A stretch of DNA of 33,901 nucleotides. Origin: Providencia rustigianii DSM 4541 (GTDB lineage Bacteria; Pseudomonadota; Gammaproteobacteria; Enterobacterales; Enterobacteriaceae). Below the pieces are notes generated by a model. It worked only from the letters and a program-made list of their open reading frames with translations, ran no database searches and was not told the origin of the DNA. Shown one piece after another: positions 7,797-14,755 of this stretch. The DNA is taken from positions 419-34,319 of the forward strand of contig NZ_GG703824.1 in assembly GCF_000156395.1 (NCBI RefSeq). Reading direction: 5' to 3'. The number at the start of each line of letters is the position of its first letter. Within the stretch, counting starts at the first letter, position 1. The position numbers and the translations under genes were made by a program.

Positions 7797-8080
7797 TGTA
7801 TTCAGTTAAGTTTAGAAAAGATGCAGAAAAAGAATGGAAAAAATTAGATAAAACCATTCAGGCTCAATTTGCTAAACAGCTAATTAAACGATGTGAAAAT
7901 CCACATATAGCCTCAGCCAAGCTCAAAAATATGCCAAATTGTTATAATTTAAAACTTCGTGCATCAGGTTTTAGATTGATCTATCAAGTTATTGACGATG
8001 TGTTAATTATTGCAGTTGTTGCTGTTGGTAAACGGGAAAGAAGTCAGGTTTATAGCCTTGCCAGTGAACGCTTAAAATAA
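7793..8080 (+). CDS. stbE: StbE toxin (RelE/ParE superfamily)
   Basis: 95 residues with the RelE-like order: YSVKFRKDAEKEWKKLD, the NPHIASAKLKNMPNCYNLKL block, GFRLIYQVIDD and the basic ending VGKRERSQVYSLA. RelE-type toxins cut mRNA on the ribosome. The basic residues expected for that activity (Arg in GFRLIY and KRERS) are present, so the toxin looks intact. It is coupled to stbD by a 4-bp overlap and converges on the relaxase gene, with a large hairpin between them. Confidence 0.9.
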   Translation: MMYSVKFRKDAEKEWKKLDKTIQAQFAKQLIKRCENPHIASAKLKNMPNCYNLKLRASGFRLIYQVIDDVLIIAVVAVGKRERSQVYSLASERLK

Positions 8081-8112
8081 AAAAAAGATAAGCTAACGCG
8101 CTCCGCTTGTTC

Positions 8113-8157
8113 AATTCATTGTGGCAATACAGACAAGCTGTATCACCACAATGAATT
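8113..8157. terminator. Large hairpin between the convergent stbE and relaxase genes
   Basis: Arms AATTCATTGTGG (8113-8124) and CCACAATGAATT (8146-8157) are perfect. After a 2x2 internal loop an inner stem ATACAG/CTGTAT closes over ACAAG. There is no T-run on either side, so it is only possibly a bidirectional terminator. It could also be a site for a protein or a recombinase. Confidence 0.5.
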
Positions 8158-8170
8158 CTCTTAAATAGCA

Positions 8171-9334
8171 TTAAAATTTAAGCCCAACCTTGATTTTTTG
8201 TTCTTTCTTAATTATTTCCATTGCATTTTGTTTAAACTGCATTTGCTGTTTTTGTAATTGCTGAATATCTTTAATGTCTGTATTTTTTCCCAAAACAGGT
8301 TGATTTCGGTCAACGCCTTTAACCCCCAAATTTTCCATTTCCCATTGATTTCGTTGTGTCGTTTTCCAGCCCGTTTGTTGCCCATTTTTATCTAAGTGTG
8401 GGATTTTAATTTCTTCGGTTCCTGTTTTGTTGAGTTTAATTAAATCGCCTTTTTGCAATTTTTCACGCTCACACAACGCGCCAAACTCTTTTCCCCAATA
8501 GGTTGTTTCAACGCCTTTATTCAGTGTTTTTACTGTCAGATAATTTTGTGATTTATTTTTACTGTCAAATTGATAAGGAGCACGCCCAAAGTCTATCACT
8601 TCATAAACACCCTTCTGTCGTTTAGGCGCAGTTAACGCATCCTCTTTTAGTTGCGATTTTAATCCGACCTGTTGTTTATGGGTTGCTTTAACATCATAGC
8701 CTTTCAATTTTAGTTCCTCACAAAACCCTGAACGTAAATCACGTAAATCTTGCTTGGTGATTTTAATTCGTTTATCTTCACTTTCTTTTCGAGTTTTTAA
8801 AATAACATGAACGTGAGGATGGTCTTTTTTATCGTCGTGATAGGCAATAACAAAACGATTATCAGGAAATTTTTTAAGTAGTGTTTGTCTAACGGCTTCA
8901 ATGGCTTCTTCCGGTTTGACTTTCGCGGTTACAGGGGGGGAGAAAACAATATTTTTGCTTATATCAGGGGTTCTTCGGCTTTTATCACTTAATTGCAACG
9001 CATCATCACTATCAATTAAAGATTGCTTAGCTTCCTCTGCATTTATTTTTAACCCTTGTTCATCTGTTAATGAAAGATTATCGTCCCGACTAATATAATC
9101 AATACTATTTTTAACACCTTGTTTAACTTTGGCACTCCCAGTGACTTTCGTCATAACCTCCTTGCTCGCCCCTTTTTTTAATCGGGATTCCTGAGCATTT
9201 CTTTCATAAAATTTTCCGCCATTTTTAACTTTATGAGGCAGTGATGATTTTGCCGATTTTAACGATTTGAATGACCGTTCTTTTTCTTGATGTCCTTTTT
9301 TTGTTCGATACTCTTTCTCGATATCCAATCCCAT
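8171..9334 (-). CDS. MOBP-family conjugative relaxase
   Basis: 387 residues from the ATG at 9334 (GAGG six bases upstream; the GTG at 9346 overlaps the mobC end). The relaxase core starts around residue 65: IDYISRD contains the candidate catalytic tyrosine (Tyr80), and HDDKKDHPHVHV (166-177) is the metal-binding three-histidine motif of MOBP enzymes. The N-terminal 60 residues are basic and the C-terminal third is polar. The enzyme nicks oriT, stays bound to the 5' end and is carried by VirD4 to the channel. It resembles R6K TaxC-type relaxases, and the nic-like TATCCTG sequence beside mobC suits this family. Confidence 0.87.
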   Translation of the reverse strand: MGLDIEKEYRTKKGHQEKERSFKSLKSAKSSLPHKVKNGGKFYERNAQESRLKKGASKEVMTKVTGSAKVKQGVKNSIDYISRDDNLSLTDEQGLKINAEEAKQSLIDSDDALQLSDKSRRTPDISKNIVFSPPVTAKVKPEEAIEAVRQTLLKKFPDNRFVIAYHDDKKDHPHVHVILKTRKESEDKRIKITKQDLRDLRSGFCEELKLKGYDVKATHKQQVGLKSQLKEDALTAPKRQKGVYEVIDFGRAPYQFDSKNKSQNYLTVKTLNKGVETTYWGKEFGALCEREKLQKGDLIKLNKTGTEEIKIPHLDKNGQQTGWKTTQRNQWEMENLGVKGVDRNQPVLGKNTDIKDIQQLQKQQMQFKQNAMEIIKKEQKIKVGLKF

Positions 9335-9342
9335 GACCAACC

Positions 9343-9891
9343 TCACAATCGATTTGCAATGATTCTACCTTTACACTTATTGATAAAATAATTAAATTTA
9401 CTTTCAAGCTCATTAAGCTGTTCGGTTAACACTTTCATATCTTGGCGCATTCCTTCTTTATCTAAAACGCGCCCTTCATCACGTAGTAATATCATATTAA
9501 TATTGAGTCCAATACGCTTAATATGATTTCTACATAATTTCATTTCTTGCAACTCTTGGTCGAAAAAATCCATTTCATTGCTTAGTGTTGTTTGAAGACG
9601 AAAACGCATTTCTCTCGATAATGACCAGCCATGTTTTTTTGCTGACACTATTAGTGCATTTTCTTGTTCGGCCGTTAAGTACAAATACGCCCTTTTATCG
9701 GTATAATCAGACTCTTCTCCTATCGACACCTCATGCTCAGATAACGTTTTTTTAATATCTTTATCCTTACTTAGCATCATATTACCGACTAATTTATAAA
9801 AACTCGGCAATGACATATTTAGGTTTTCTTTGACTTTTTTATGATATAATTCATATTCATCATCATTAATTCTAAAATTAATTTGTTTCAT
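9343..9891 (-). CDS. mobC: MobC-like relaxosome accessory protein
   Basis: 182 residues. The start has a ribbon-helix-helix-like strand (QINFRINDDEYELY), and a second one follows at YLYLTAEQENALIVSAKKHG. The later helical part (NHIKRIGLNINMIL and NELESKFNYFI) matches MobC/NikA-type accessory proteins. It would bind oriT and help the relaxase open it. The gene starts within 12 bp of oriT copy 1 and reads away from it. Its ribosome-binding region is formed by a run of seven G. Only 8 bp separate its stop from the relaxase start, so they form one operon. Confidence 0.78.
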   Translation of the reverse strand: MKQINFRINDDEYELYHKKVKENLNMSLPSFYKLVGNMMLSKDKDIKKTLSEHEVSIGEESDYTDKRAYLYLTAEQENALIVSAKKHGWSLSREMRFRLQTTLSNEMDFFDQELQEMKLCRNHIKRIGLNINMILLRDEGRVLDKEGMRQDMKVLTEQLNELESKFNYFINKCKGRIIANRL

Positions 9892-9893
9892 CT

Positions 9894-9900
9894 CCCCCCC
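9894..9900. repeat. Homopolymeric C7 (G7 on the mobC strand) tract in the mobC ribosome-binding region
   Basis: Seven C on the plus strand give GGGGGGG-AG-ATG on the mobC strand. The equivalent tract beside oriT copy 2 has ten G. Slippage would change the spacing or strength of the ribosome-binding site, a possible tuning mechanism. Confidence 0.6.
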
Positions 9901-9901
9901 A

Positions 9902-9981
9902 AGAACCGACTGTAGGTCAACCGCCTAACAAAAGTAAAATGCTAGCATTTTTACGGTTGTTAGGCTATCCTGCATCGCATT
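9902..9981 (+). other. oriT: oriT, copy 1
   Basis: An 80-bp segment identical to the reverse complement of 14675-14754. It contains the arms CCTAACAA and TTGTTAGG enclosing a second near-palindrome around ATGCTAGCAT. Downstream lies TATCCTGC, which matches the nic consensus of MOBP systems (YATCCTG/Y). The predicted nick is on the plus strand between 9972 and 9973, sending the region rightwards (replication module) first. It lies between mobC and the replication region, the usual place for oriT. Assignment is by motif and context. Confidence 0.8.
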
Positions 9982-10247
9982 TAAAAATCATCTTGCTACT
10001 GTGCTTATTTATTATTCGTATAAATACACTAAAAGCGAAAAAAATCGCTATAATGTTCTTTTGTCTTCGACCGTTTAGCTACTGCATGGCTTTAATATTG
10101 TGCTCGTTGGGTTCGCTGCGCTCATGGCTCACCAGTGCCGAGGGGGGGTCGAGGGTATTTGAAATGCTGCTATTTTTATCGGCAAATTAACTTAGGATAT
10201 TTTAATTGACTTTGGTTGGTTGCCTGACATGTGCCATGTGGCACATA
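9982..10247. other. Non-coding segment next to oriT copy 1
   Basis: No gene is supported; the open frame 9939-10190 runs across oriT and has no ribosome-binding site. The segment contains a short hairpin (AGCGA-N6-TCGCT near 10035-10048) running into TATAAT, a G7 tract at 10142-10148, and a perfect palindrome ATGTGCCA-TG-TGGCACAT (10229-10246) next to a terminator. Confidence 0.45.
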
Positions 10248-10272
10248 AAAAAGGAGCATTTAAGCTCCTTGA
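10248..10272 (-). terminator. Rho-independent terminator for the 51-residue gene
   Basis: On the minus strand AAGGAGC, loop TTAAAT and GCTCCTT are followed by a T-run. It starts about 10 bp beyond the stop of the small gene at 10282 and closes the leftward transcript. Confidence 0.8.
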
Positions 10273-10281
10273 AAATTTATA

Positions 10282-10437
10282 TTAATATTTAATTACTAGC
10301 TTTCTTTTCGGATTCATTGAAATGAATAACGGCTTTCGTTTGTTATTTTTTTCATAACACTTTTTCAAAAACGTTAAAAACCTCAATCTAGGTGCAGTAT
10401 ATGTATTGTAAATATAAACATCATGATTACTTGGCAT
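10282..10437 (-). CDS. Small basic protein of unknown function
   Basis: 51 residues (MPSNHDVYIYN..., rich in Lys, Arg and Tyr, ending KRKLVIKY). AGGAG lies eight bases before the ATG. A promoter, operator and 46-bp leader shared with the J-domain operon lie upstream, and a rho-independent terminator follows. This full set of expression signals makes it a likely real gene despite its size. No family recognised. Being under the same control as the 12328 operon, it may work with it. Confidence 0.6.
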   Translation of the reverse strand: MPSNHDVYIYNTYTAPRLRFLTFLKKCYEKNNKRKPLFISMNPKRKLVIKY

Positions 10438-10445
10438 TTCAAATA

Positions 10446-10528
10446 CTCCTACCCTATGAGGGTTTGGGAAGAAAGGGAACCGTTCCGCTTTACAACTACA
10501 TTGTAATACCCTGTAAGGTACTTGTCTA
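10446..10528 (-). promoter_or_regulatory. Promoter, operator and leader of the 51-residue gene (copy 1 of a shared module)
   Basis: On the minus strand: -35 TAGACA (10528-10523) and -10 TACAAT (10505-10500) with a 17-bp spacer. The spacer carries an imperfect palindrome (ATACC...GGTAC) like that of the 12328 promoter. A 46-bp transcribed leader (10446-10491) follows, identical at 43 of 46 positions to 12336-12381. The leader holds GGAAC-G-GTTCC and a hairpin CCCT-CAT-AGGG just before the ribosome-binding site. Confidence 0.65.
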
Positions 10529-10531
10529 ATT

Positions 10532-10729
10532 TTATTTCTCTATAATTGAATATTTTTCGTGTTCACCCGCAAGCAGTTTTAAAAATTCAAGTTCTAATTT
10601 ACTTGCAGTTTTTTTATTAAAATCAGATGCTATTCTATTTTTTATCGTTTGCTCTGATAAACCCATAAGTTCAGCAAGCTCACTATTTGATAACCTTAAC
10701 CTGTCTCTGAGTCGTTTTAATTCATTCAT
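10532..10729 (-). CDS. Helix-turn-helix regulator, Cro/CI-like
   Basis: 65 residues. LSNSELAELMGLSEQTIKNRI is a clear helix-turn-helix, followed by a helix (KLELEFLKLLAGEHEKY) that may dimerise. It is the last gene of the minus-strand operon starting at 12328, with its start overlapping the upstream gene by 8 bp. Its position directly upstream of a promoter with the same palindrome as its own operon promoter makes it the best candidate for the shared repressor. That link is inferred. Confidence 0.62.
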   Translation of the reverse strand: MNELKRLRDRLRLSNSELAELMGLSEQTIKNRIASDFNKKTASKLELEFLKLLAGEHEKYSIIEK

Positions 10730-10952
10730 GTTCTTTTTCCCATTGTTCCAACATGTTTTTTAAAATGGAGCTGTCTGCTTTGTCGGGAAGCAAATCAACC
10801 CCAATAATGATTTTGTACACTTGTTTTTTAGCGGTTTTGCTTCCGTCTTTCACATCACTTTTATTTCTAACCTTAATATTTTTAGAAAAAGCTAACTGCC
10901 CGTTTTCACGGGTCAGATAGTAATTTTTACTGCCTTTGCTGAGTTTAATCAA
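10722..10952 (-). CDS. Small protein of unknown function, TTG start
   Basis: 76 residues, probably starting at TTG 10952 with GGGGGTGAT upstream. It is a beta-rich, basic protein (KGSKNYYLTRENGQLAFSK, then KKQVYKIIIGVDLLPDK) with a helical tail. No family recognised. It lies between the 82-residue gene (3-bp gap) and the HTH gene (8-bp overlap), so it is part of the same operon. Confidence 0.5.
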   Translation of the reverse strand: MIKLSKGSKNYYLTRENGQLAFSKNIKVRNKSDVKDGSKTAKKQVYKIIIGVDLLPDKADSSILKNMLEQWEKEHE

Positions 10953-10955
10953 AAA

Positions 10956-11204
10956 TCACCCCCATAACTTATGAAAGGTATTAATTTCTTCATGTAATTT
11001 TTTTGCATTATCGCCTATCCAAAATTCATCCATGATAACAGGCTTATTTCCTGCCACTCTATTTCTAAAATATTTACCTCTTGGTAGTGTTTCCCCTTGA
11101 TTTATTTTTTTAATGTAAAACTCAAATGCAGGTGAATATTTTTTCAATGATTGAAGCCTTGATTTAAAATCATCAATTGATTGCTTAATTGTTACTGTTT
11201 TCAT
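10956..11204 (-). CDS. Small protein of unknown function
   Basis: 82 residues from the ATG at 11204, which has GGGGGTAAG directly upstream; the GTG at 11219 is less likely. Features: an amphipathic helical start (VTIKQSIDDFKSRLQSLKK) and an ending with DEFWIGDNAKKLHEEI. Not recognised. It follows the 185-residue gene with almost no gap and is probably co-translated with it. Confidence 0.5.
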   Translation of the reverse strand: MKTVTIKQSIDDFKSRLQSLKKYSPAFEFYIKKINQGETLPRGKYFRNRVAGNKPVIMDEFWIGDNAKKLHEEINTFHKLWG

Positions 11205-11205
11205 C

Positions 11206-11763
11206 TTACCCCCTTTCACACATTGTGATCATACCAGCCAGTTTAATCAAATTATCAAGTGATAATCTGTCTATTTCAATTTTATAACCGCTGGACGTCT
11301 TTCTGATTGTACCGTCTAAACCATTGGCAGAGTTAAACGAACCTATTACCCCACTTTGCCAGCTACTGTGCATCGTAAACAAACGAGACAACATATTTTT
11401 GACAATTAGGTCTTGTTCCTTTTTTTCTTTTGCTTTTGCTTCACTTTCTTTCGCTTCGCGGATCTCATTCTGAGCAAATGTAATAATTTTCCGTTTAATA
11501 TCATCTGCGATATGTACTGGATTTCTATCTTTTGAAACCGTACAGCTATAAATTTCTCCGCGATGAATGCGAGAATCAAAACTACCCATAATCGAAAAAC
11601 GATTTTTGTCTTCTCTCGCATGAATTGAAAATCCCATAAATTGATTAGATGTGATCTTAATTCGATAACCATCATCATCAAGTAAATTAATCTGCCAGTT
11701 ATCACCTAGACAACGACACACGATTTCAAAAACAGATTGATAACGCTCATTAAAATTTTTCAT
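11206..11763 (-). CDS. Protein of unknown function with a Lys/Glu-rich helical linker
   Basis: 185 residues: an N-terminal globular part (about 1-100, beta-rich, LDDDGYRIKI...FMGFSIHARED), a charged helix (REAKESEAKAKEKKEQD, about 118-134) and a C-terminal part ending in NLIKLAGMITMCERG. AAGGA lies upstream of the ATG. It is the second gene of the J-domain operon. A role as partner or client of the J-domain protein is possible, but nothing in the sequence shows it. Confidence 0.5.
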   Translation of the reverse strand: MKNFNERYQSVFEIVCRCLGDNWQINLLDDDGYRIKITSNQFMGFSIHAREDKNRFSIMGSFDSRIHRGEIYSCTVSKDRNPVHIADDIKRKIITFAQNEIREAKESEAKAKEKKEQDLIVKNMLSRLFTMHSSWQSGVIGSFNSANGLDGTIRKTSSGYKIEIDRLSLDNLIKLAGMITMCERG

Positions 11764-11812
11764 ATTGATATATCCTTTTTTATGAAAATAGCGGGGTTTC
11801 CCCCGCTGTAAG

Positions 11813-12328
11813 TTATGCCCTGTTTTCTACTCTCTGCCAGCCTGTAGCGGCTCTTTGTCCGTTCGTGCCGTATTTAGCACGAATTTCATCAATGCTATGC
11901 TCCTTGCGGTTTCCGGTGCTTTTGTGTTCTTCTGGACGATAAAACCATTGTTTCTTTTTTGCTGCCCATTTACAGCCGATTTCTTTTAATGTGTCTTTAT
12001 GCTCTTTGGTTTCGCCGCTGATCCAAACCCAATTTCCAATCACTTCATAAACAACACCCATTAAACCAGAAAGCGTTTTTAACATTTCTTCGAGTTCTTC
12101 GGTAAAATTATAATGTGTGTTTTTATCTTCATTTTGATATTTATTGATGTTTTCAATGTTATTCATTAGAAAATCAAATGCTGCGTTAATTGCCTTCATG
12201 AGTTCTGCACCTAGCGGATTACGATCGGGATGATATTTTAAAGCGGCTTTTTTGTAAGCTATTTTGATGTCACGTTCTGTTAGCTCACCTGATAAACCAA
12301 AAATATTTAAGGCTTCTTGTACGTTCAT
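11813..12328 (-). CDS. J-domain (DnaJ-like) protein
   Basis: 171 residues. The first ~65 form a J domain: IKIAYKKAALKYHPDRNP with the HPD motif at 33-35. The rest has no Gly/Phe region or zinc finger but a separate domain (WVWISGETKEHKDTLKEIG...WFYRPEEH), so it is not a general DnaJ. Such proteins stimulate a host DnaK to act on a specific client. A link to replication initiation, where DnaK/DnaJ activate some iteron-binding initiators, is conceivable but inferred. It is the first gene of the operon running to 10532, with AGGAG upstream and its own promoter at 12392-12420. Confidence 0.8.
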   Translation of the reverse strand: MNVQEALNIFGLSGELTERDIKIAYKKAALKYHPDRNPLGAELMKAINAAFDFLMNNIENINKYQNEDKNTHYNFTEELEEMLKTLSGLMGVVYEVIGNWVWISGETKEHKDTLKEIGCKWAAKKKQWFYRPEEHKSTGNRKEHSIDEIRAKYGTNGQRAATGWQRVENRA

Positions 12329-12335
12329 TTTTTTG

Positions 12336-12420
12336 CTCCTGCCCTGTGAGGGCTTGGGAAGAAAGGGAACCGTTCCGCTTTCAATAACTGTATTATAGTA
12401 CCTTATAGGGTACTATACAA
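12336..12420 (-). promoter_or_regulatory. Promoter, operator and leader of the J-domain operon (copy 2 of the shared module)
   Basis: On the minus strand: -35 TTGTAT (12420-12415) and -10 TATAAT (12397-12392) with exactly 17 bp between. The spacer is filled by the palindrome AGTACC...GGTACT (12397-12414). A 46-bp leader (12336-12381) follows, 43/46 identical to 10446-10491, with a GCCCT-CAC-AGGGC hairpin next to the ribosome-binding site. A repressor bound here would block both promoter boxes. Confidence 0.7.
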
Positions 12421-12800
12421 GTATTTTTTATCCAAAAAATAAACTTTATCACATAATAAATATATCTAACATTATGAATTAAAATGGAAAACCCATTTCC
12501 CACTAAGGAAAACTCATTCTATTTTCTAAAACGCCCTGTAATCGATTCTAAGCTCCGATCATTTATTTTATCTATCAAGCCATGGGTTTAGAGTCAAAAA
12601 TCTTCCTGTGTGGCTCATATCTCATTTTTACCCACTAAATTACTATCGTTGCTCATTCCGTTGAAAGAATGAAGATTAATAACCCGATAAAACCGCAACG
12701 CTCGCCGCAAGATGCAAACTTGTTTTGCATCGAGGAAGCGTAATATCCGTAATGTTAATGTTGGCACGTACTCCCAAAATTCTGATGTAAACATTTTTAA
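12421..12800. other. Non-coding flank of the origin with a stem-loop
   Basis: No supported gene. The main structure is a stem GATGCAAA (12711-12718) / TTTGCATC (12724-12731) with loop CTTGT, nested in CGCT...AGCG. It may be part of the origin, for example a primosome or single-strand initiation signal, or an antisense RNA element. This is speculative. Confidence 0.4.
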
Positions 12801-12811
12801 ACCAATCGTGG

Positions 12812-12820
12812 TTATCCACA
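12812..12820 (+). promoter_or_regulatory. DnaA box
   Basis: TTATCCACA is a perfect match to the strong DnaA-box consensus. It lies directly before the AT-rich 13-mers and iterons, as expected in an iteron-controlled origin where host DnaA helps opening. Confidence 0.8.
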
Positions 12821-12832
12821 AAAAAATGCACG

Positions 12833-12880
12833 AATTCTTATTAAAAGATTTATTAATTCTTATTAAACCTTATTAAGGAA
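12833..12880. repeat. AT-rich 13-mer repeats, probable duplex unwinding element
   Basis: AATTCTTATTAAA occurs at 12833-12845 and again at 12855-12867, 22 bp apart, followed by a shorter CTTATTAA copy near 12869. The location between a DnaA box and the iterons fits the site of strand opening. Confidence 0.65.
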
Positions 12881-12929
12881 AAAAAACAGGTCTTAATTAA
12901 TTGAATTTAAAAGACTATTCTTGATGCTC

Positions 12930-13264
12930 TGTGTGTAAATCCCGTGTCCGTGTGTGTAAATCCCGTGTCCGTGTGTGTAAATCCCGAATGGGTTGTGTGT
13001 AAATCCCGAATGTCTGTTCAAAATTCAAACGGATATTTTTGAGTGTTTGTGTGTAAATCCCGATAATCAGATACTAATCAACCCCCGATTAACATCTGAT
13101 TATCTATTTGTTATTTATTAGACAAGATAGTCTTGACTACTGTGTGTAAATCCCGATATATTGTGTGTAAATCCCGATGTTTTGTTGCTATTAGTTACGT
13201 TAGCTTGTGTGTAAACCCCGATATTTTGTATTTGTTGTTTGAGTTGGCTTGTGTGTAGATCCCG
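12930..13264 (+). repeat. oriV: Main origin: nine RepA iterons (oriV)
   Basis: The 15-bp unit TGTGTGTAAATCCCG begins at 12930, 12951, 12972, 12994, 13048, 13141 and 13162 as perfect copies. It also begins at 13206 (AAACCCCG variant) and 13250 (AGATCCCG variant). Spacing is 21-22 bp within groups and 44 bp between the last copies, keeping the sites on one face of the helix. The final variant lies 30 bp before repA, likely overlapping its promoter and allowing autoregulation. Larger gaps of 54 and 93 bp split the array; the second gap contains AT-rich DNA and ATCTGATTAT/ATAATCAGAT-like inverted sequences. Confidence 0.88.
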
Positions 13265-13293
13265 ATATATATTAAAGGTGCATAATACGAAAA

Positions 13294-14247
13294 ATGAAAA
13301 CGTTAAGACCTAAAAAATATACAGAAGAAGAATTTTTTATTGCTGATGAAGTTGAAATTTCATCTTTTAGAGATGAATTAGCTAGTATGGAGCACCCTTT
13401 TTTTGCTTTAAAAGGCGGAGATACTAAGGATAGAGAATATAAAAATGGAAATGTGACCGTATCTGTCAAACCCAATTCATCTGGAATGGCTACTGTTTTT
13501 GATAAAGATATTTGGATTTACGCAATATCAAAATTACAACAAGCTATTTTTGAAGAAAAACCGATTAGTAGAACAATTGCTTTTACCCCTTATGAATTTT
13601 TTGTCACGACAAATCGTGATAAAGGAGGGAGATCTTATGATGAATTAAAAAAAGCTTTAGAGCGTTTAGCTGGGACTCGCATTCAAACAAATATTGTTTA
13701 CTCACCTGAAAAACAAGAAACAGAAAATTTTGGGCTAATCGATAAATGGCGAATTTTGGAAGATAAAAAAGGCAAGTTAGATATTGGAATGGTTGAAGTA
13801 ACTTTACCTGACTGGCTTTATCAGGGGATCACAAAAAATAAAGTATTAAAAATTAGTTCTGATTATTTTAGGATACGCAAAGCAATTGATCGGCGTATTT
13901 ATGAAATAGTGAGAAAACATTGTGGGTATCAACAATCATTTTCATTATCTATAGAGTTATTGCATTTAAAATCAGGTGCTACGTCAAATAAAAGAGAATT
14001 TAAACGGGCAATTAAAAAGTTGAGCACAATAAATGATTTGCCTGATTATGAAGTTTTCTTAGATGCCGAAAAGGATTGTGTGACATTTAAAAATCGTCAT
14101 TTCGATGAGAATCTTGAATTAAAAATGAATCAAAAAGCTAAAAATAAAACCGCCATTGAGGGGGTTATCGTGAGTGGTAAATTACCTAGAAAACTACAAA
14201 AGTCGATCGCAGCTATTGCTAATAAAATAAGTGATGGGAAAAAATAA
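13294..14247 (+). CDS. repA: RepA-type replication initiator (RPA family)
   Basis: 317 residues fitting the plasmid replication initiator protein A family. Typical blocks are the N-terminal EHPFFALKGGD, the ATVFDKDIWIYAISKL segment, a first winged helix with GGRSYDELKKALERLAGT.I.TNI, and a second with SSDYFRIRKAIDRRIYEIVRKHCG. It binds the iterons directly upstream and starts replication with host DnaA, DnaB and polymerase. The start has only AAAGGTG at a somewhat long distance (14 bases), compatible with low expression. It is followed after 12 bp by a membrane-protein gene. Confidence 0.88.
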   Translation: MKTLRPKKYTEEEFFIADEVEISSFRDELASMEHPFFALKGGDTKDREYKNGNVTVSVKPNSSGMATVFDKDIWIYAISKLQQAIFEEKPISRTIAFTPYEFFVTTNRDKGGRSYDELKKALERLAGTRIQTNIVYSPEKQETENFGLIDKWRILEDKKGKLDIGMVEVTLPDWLYQGITKNKVLKISSDYFRIRKAIDRRIYEIVRKHCGYQQSFSLSIELLHLKSGATSNKREFKRAIKKLSTINDLPDYEVFLDAEKDCVTFKNRHFDENLELKMNQKAKNKTAIEGVIVSGKLPRKLQKSIAAIANKISDGKK

Positions 14248-14259
14248 TAAGGTGACACT

Positions 14260-14670
14260 ATGGCTAAAATTTATCAGTTCCCTCAAGGAAAAGAAAAAAA
14301 GGAATTACAAACAGCACTAAAGAAAACAAAACGTATTAAAATTCGGGGAAGTCGAACATCATTCTTTACGGCTCTGTTTCATACTTTATCTATACTATTT
14401 TTAGGGCTACGTTATATCATGGGCGTAACTCTTGATGTGCTATTATTGATGGTTATTTCCATTATCTCTGTTTTTCGTTATTTGATTATTCCTATCGGAT
14501 TTTTTGCGCTGATGTTGTTTTATTACAATGGTGGGAAAGTTTGGAATGCTGAAATGACAGTAACAACAGTCTTGATGGTAATGAGCCTCATTAATCCATT
14601 AGTTTTGCAAGATTTACAACCATTTCAAACGTTATTTGGTGTAAAATCAAAGCAAGCAGAGGTTAAGTGA
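14260..14670 (+). CDS. Small inner-membrane protein downstream of repA, possibly KleE-like
   Basis: 136 residues. It has an unusual start (AKIYQFPQGK), a basic stretch to residue 30 and two or three hydrophobic segments (about 36-62, 62-88 and 100-118), ending in a short polar tail. The N-terminal KxxQFPQGK and the membrane segments recall KleE, a stable-inheritance protein of IncP plasmids, but the match is weak. AAGGTG lies before the ATG. It is co-transcribed with repA and ends just before oriT copy 2. Confidence 0.5.
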   Translation: MAKIYQFPQGKEKKELQTALKKTKRIKIRGSRTSFFTALFHTLSILFLGLRYIMGVTLDVLLLMVISIISVFRYLIIPIGFFALMLFYYNGGKVWNAEMTVTTVLMVMSLINPLVLQDLQPFQTLFGVKSKQAEVK

Positions 14671-14674
14671 TTTT

Positions 14675-14754
14675 AATGCGATGCAGGATAGCCTAACAAC
14701 CGTAAAAATGCTAGCATTTTACTTTTGTTAGGCGGTTGACCTACAGTCGGTTCT
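14675..14754 (-). other. oriT: oriT, copy 2 (inverted)
   Basis: Exact reverse complement of 9902-9981 over all 80 bp, including the CCTAACAA/TTGTTAGG arms and TATCCTG (14690-14684 on the minus strand). The predicted nick is between 14684 and 14683. Its T-strand would also enter the replication module first, but from the other side and on the other strand. The flanking DNA differs from copy 1 on the inner side; on the outer side a G tract and a start codon follow, as in copy 1. Confidence 0.75.
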
Positions 14755-14755
14755 C

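Noticed and set aside
9939-10190. Open frame of 83 codons across oriT copy 1
   Set aside because: It overlaps the oriT hairpin, lacks a ribosome-binding site and has a composition unlike the neighbouring genes.
12615-12821. Open frame of 68 codons on the minus strand in the origin flank
   Set aside because: It begins with a TTG inside the DnaA box, has no ribosome-binding site and contains a strong stem-loop. It is better explained as origin DNA.
12930-13264. Regularly spaced short repeats as a CRISPR array
   Set aside because: Units are only 15 bp with 6-7 bp between most copies, no cas genes are present, and the array sits directly before a RepA gene. These are iterons.
13262-13293. A second repA start upstream of 13294
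   Set aside because: No in-frame start codon with a ribosome-binding site lies between the last iteron and 13294.
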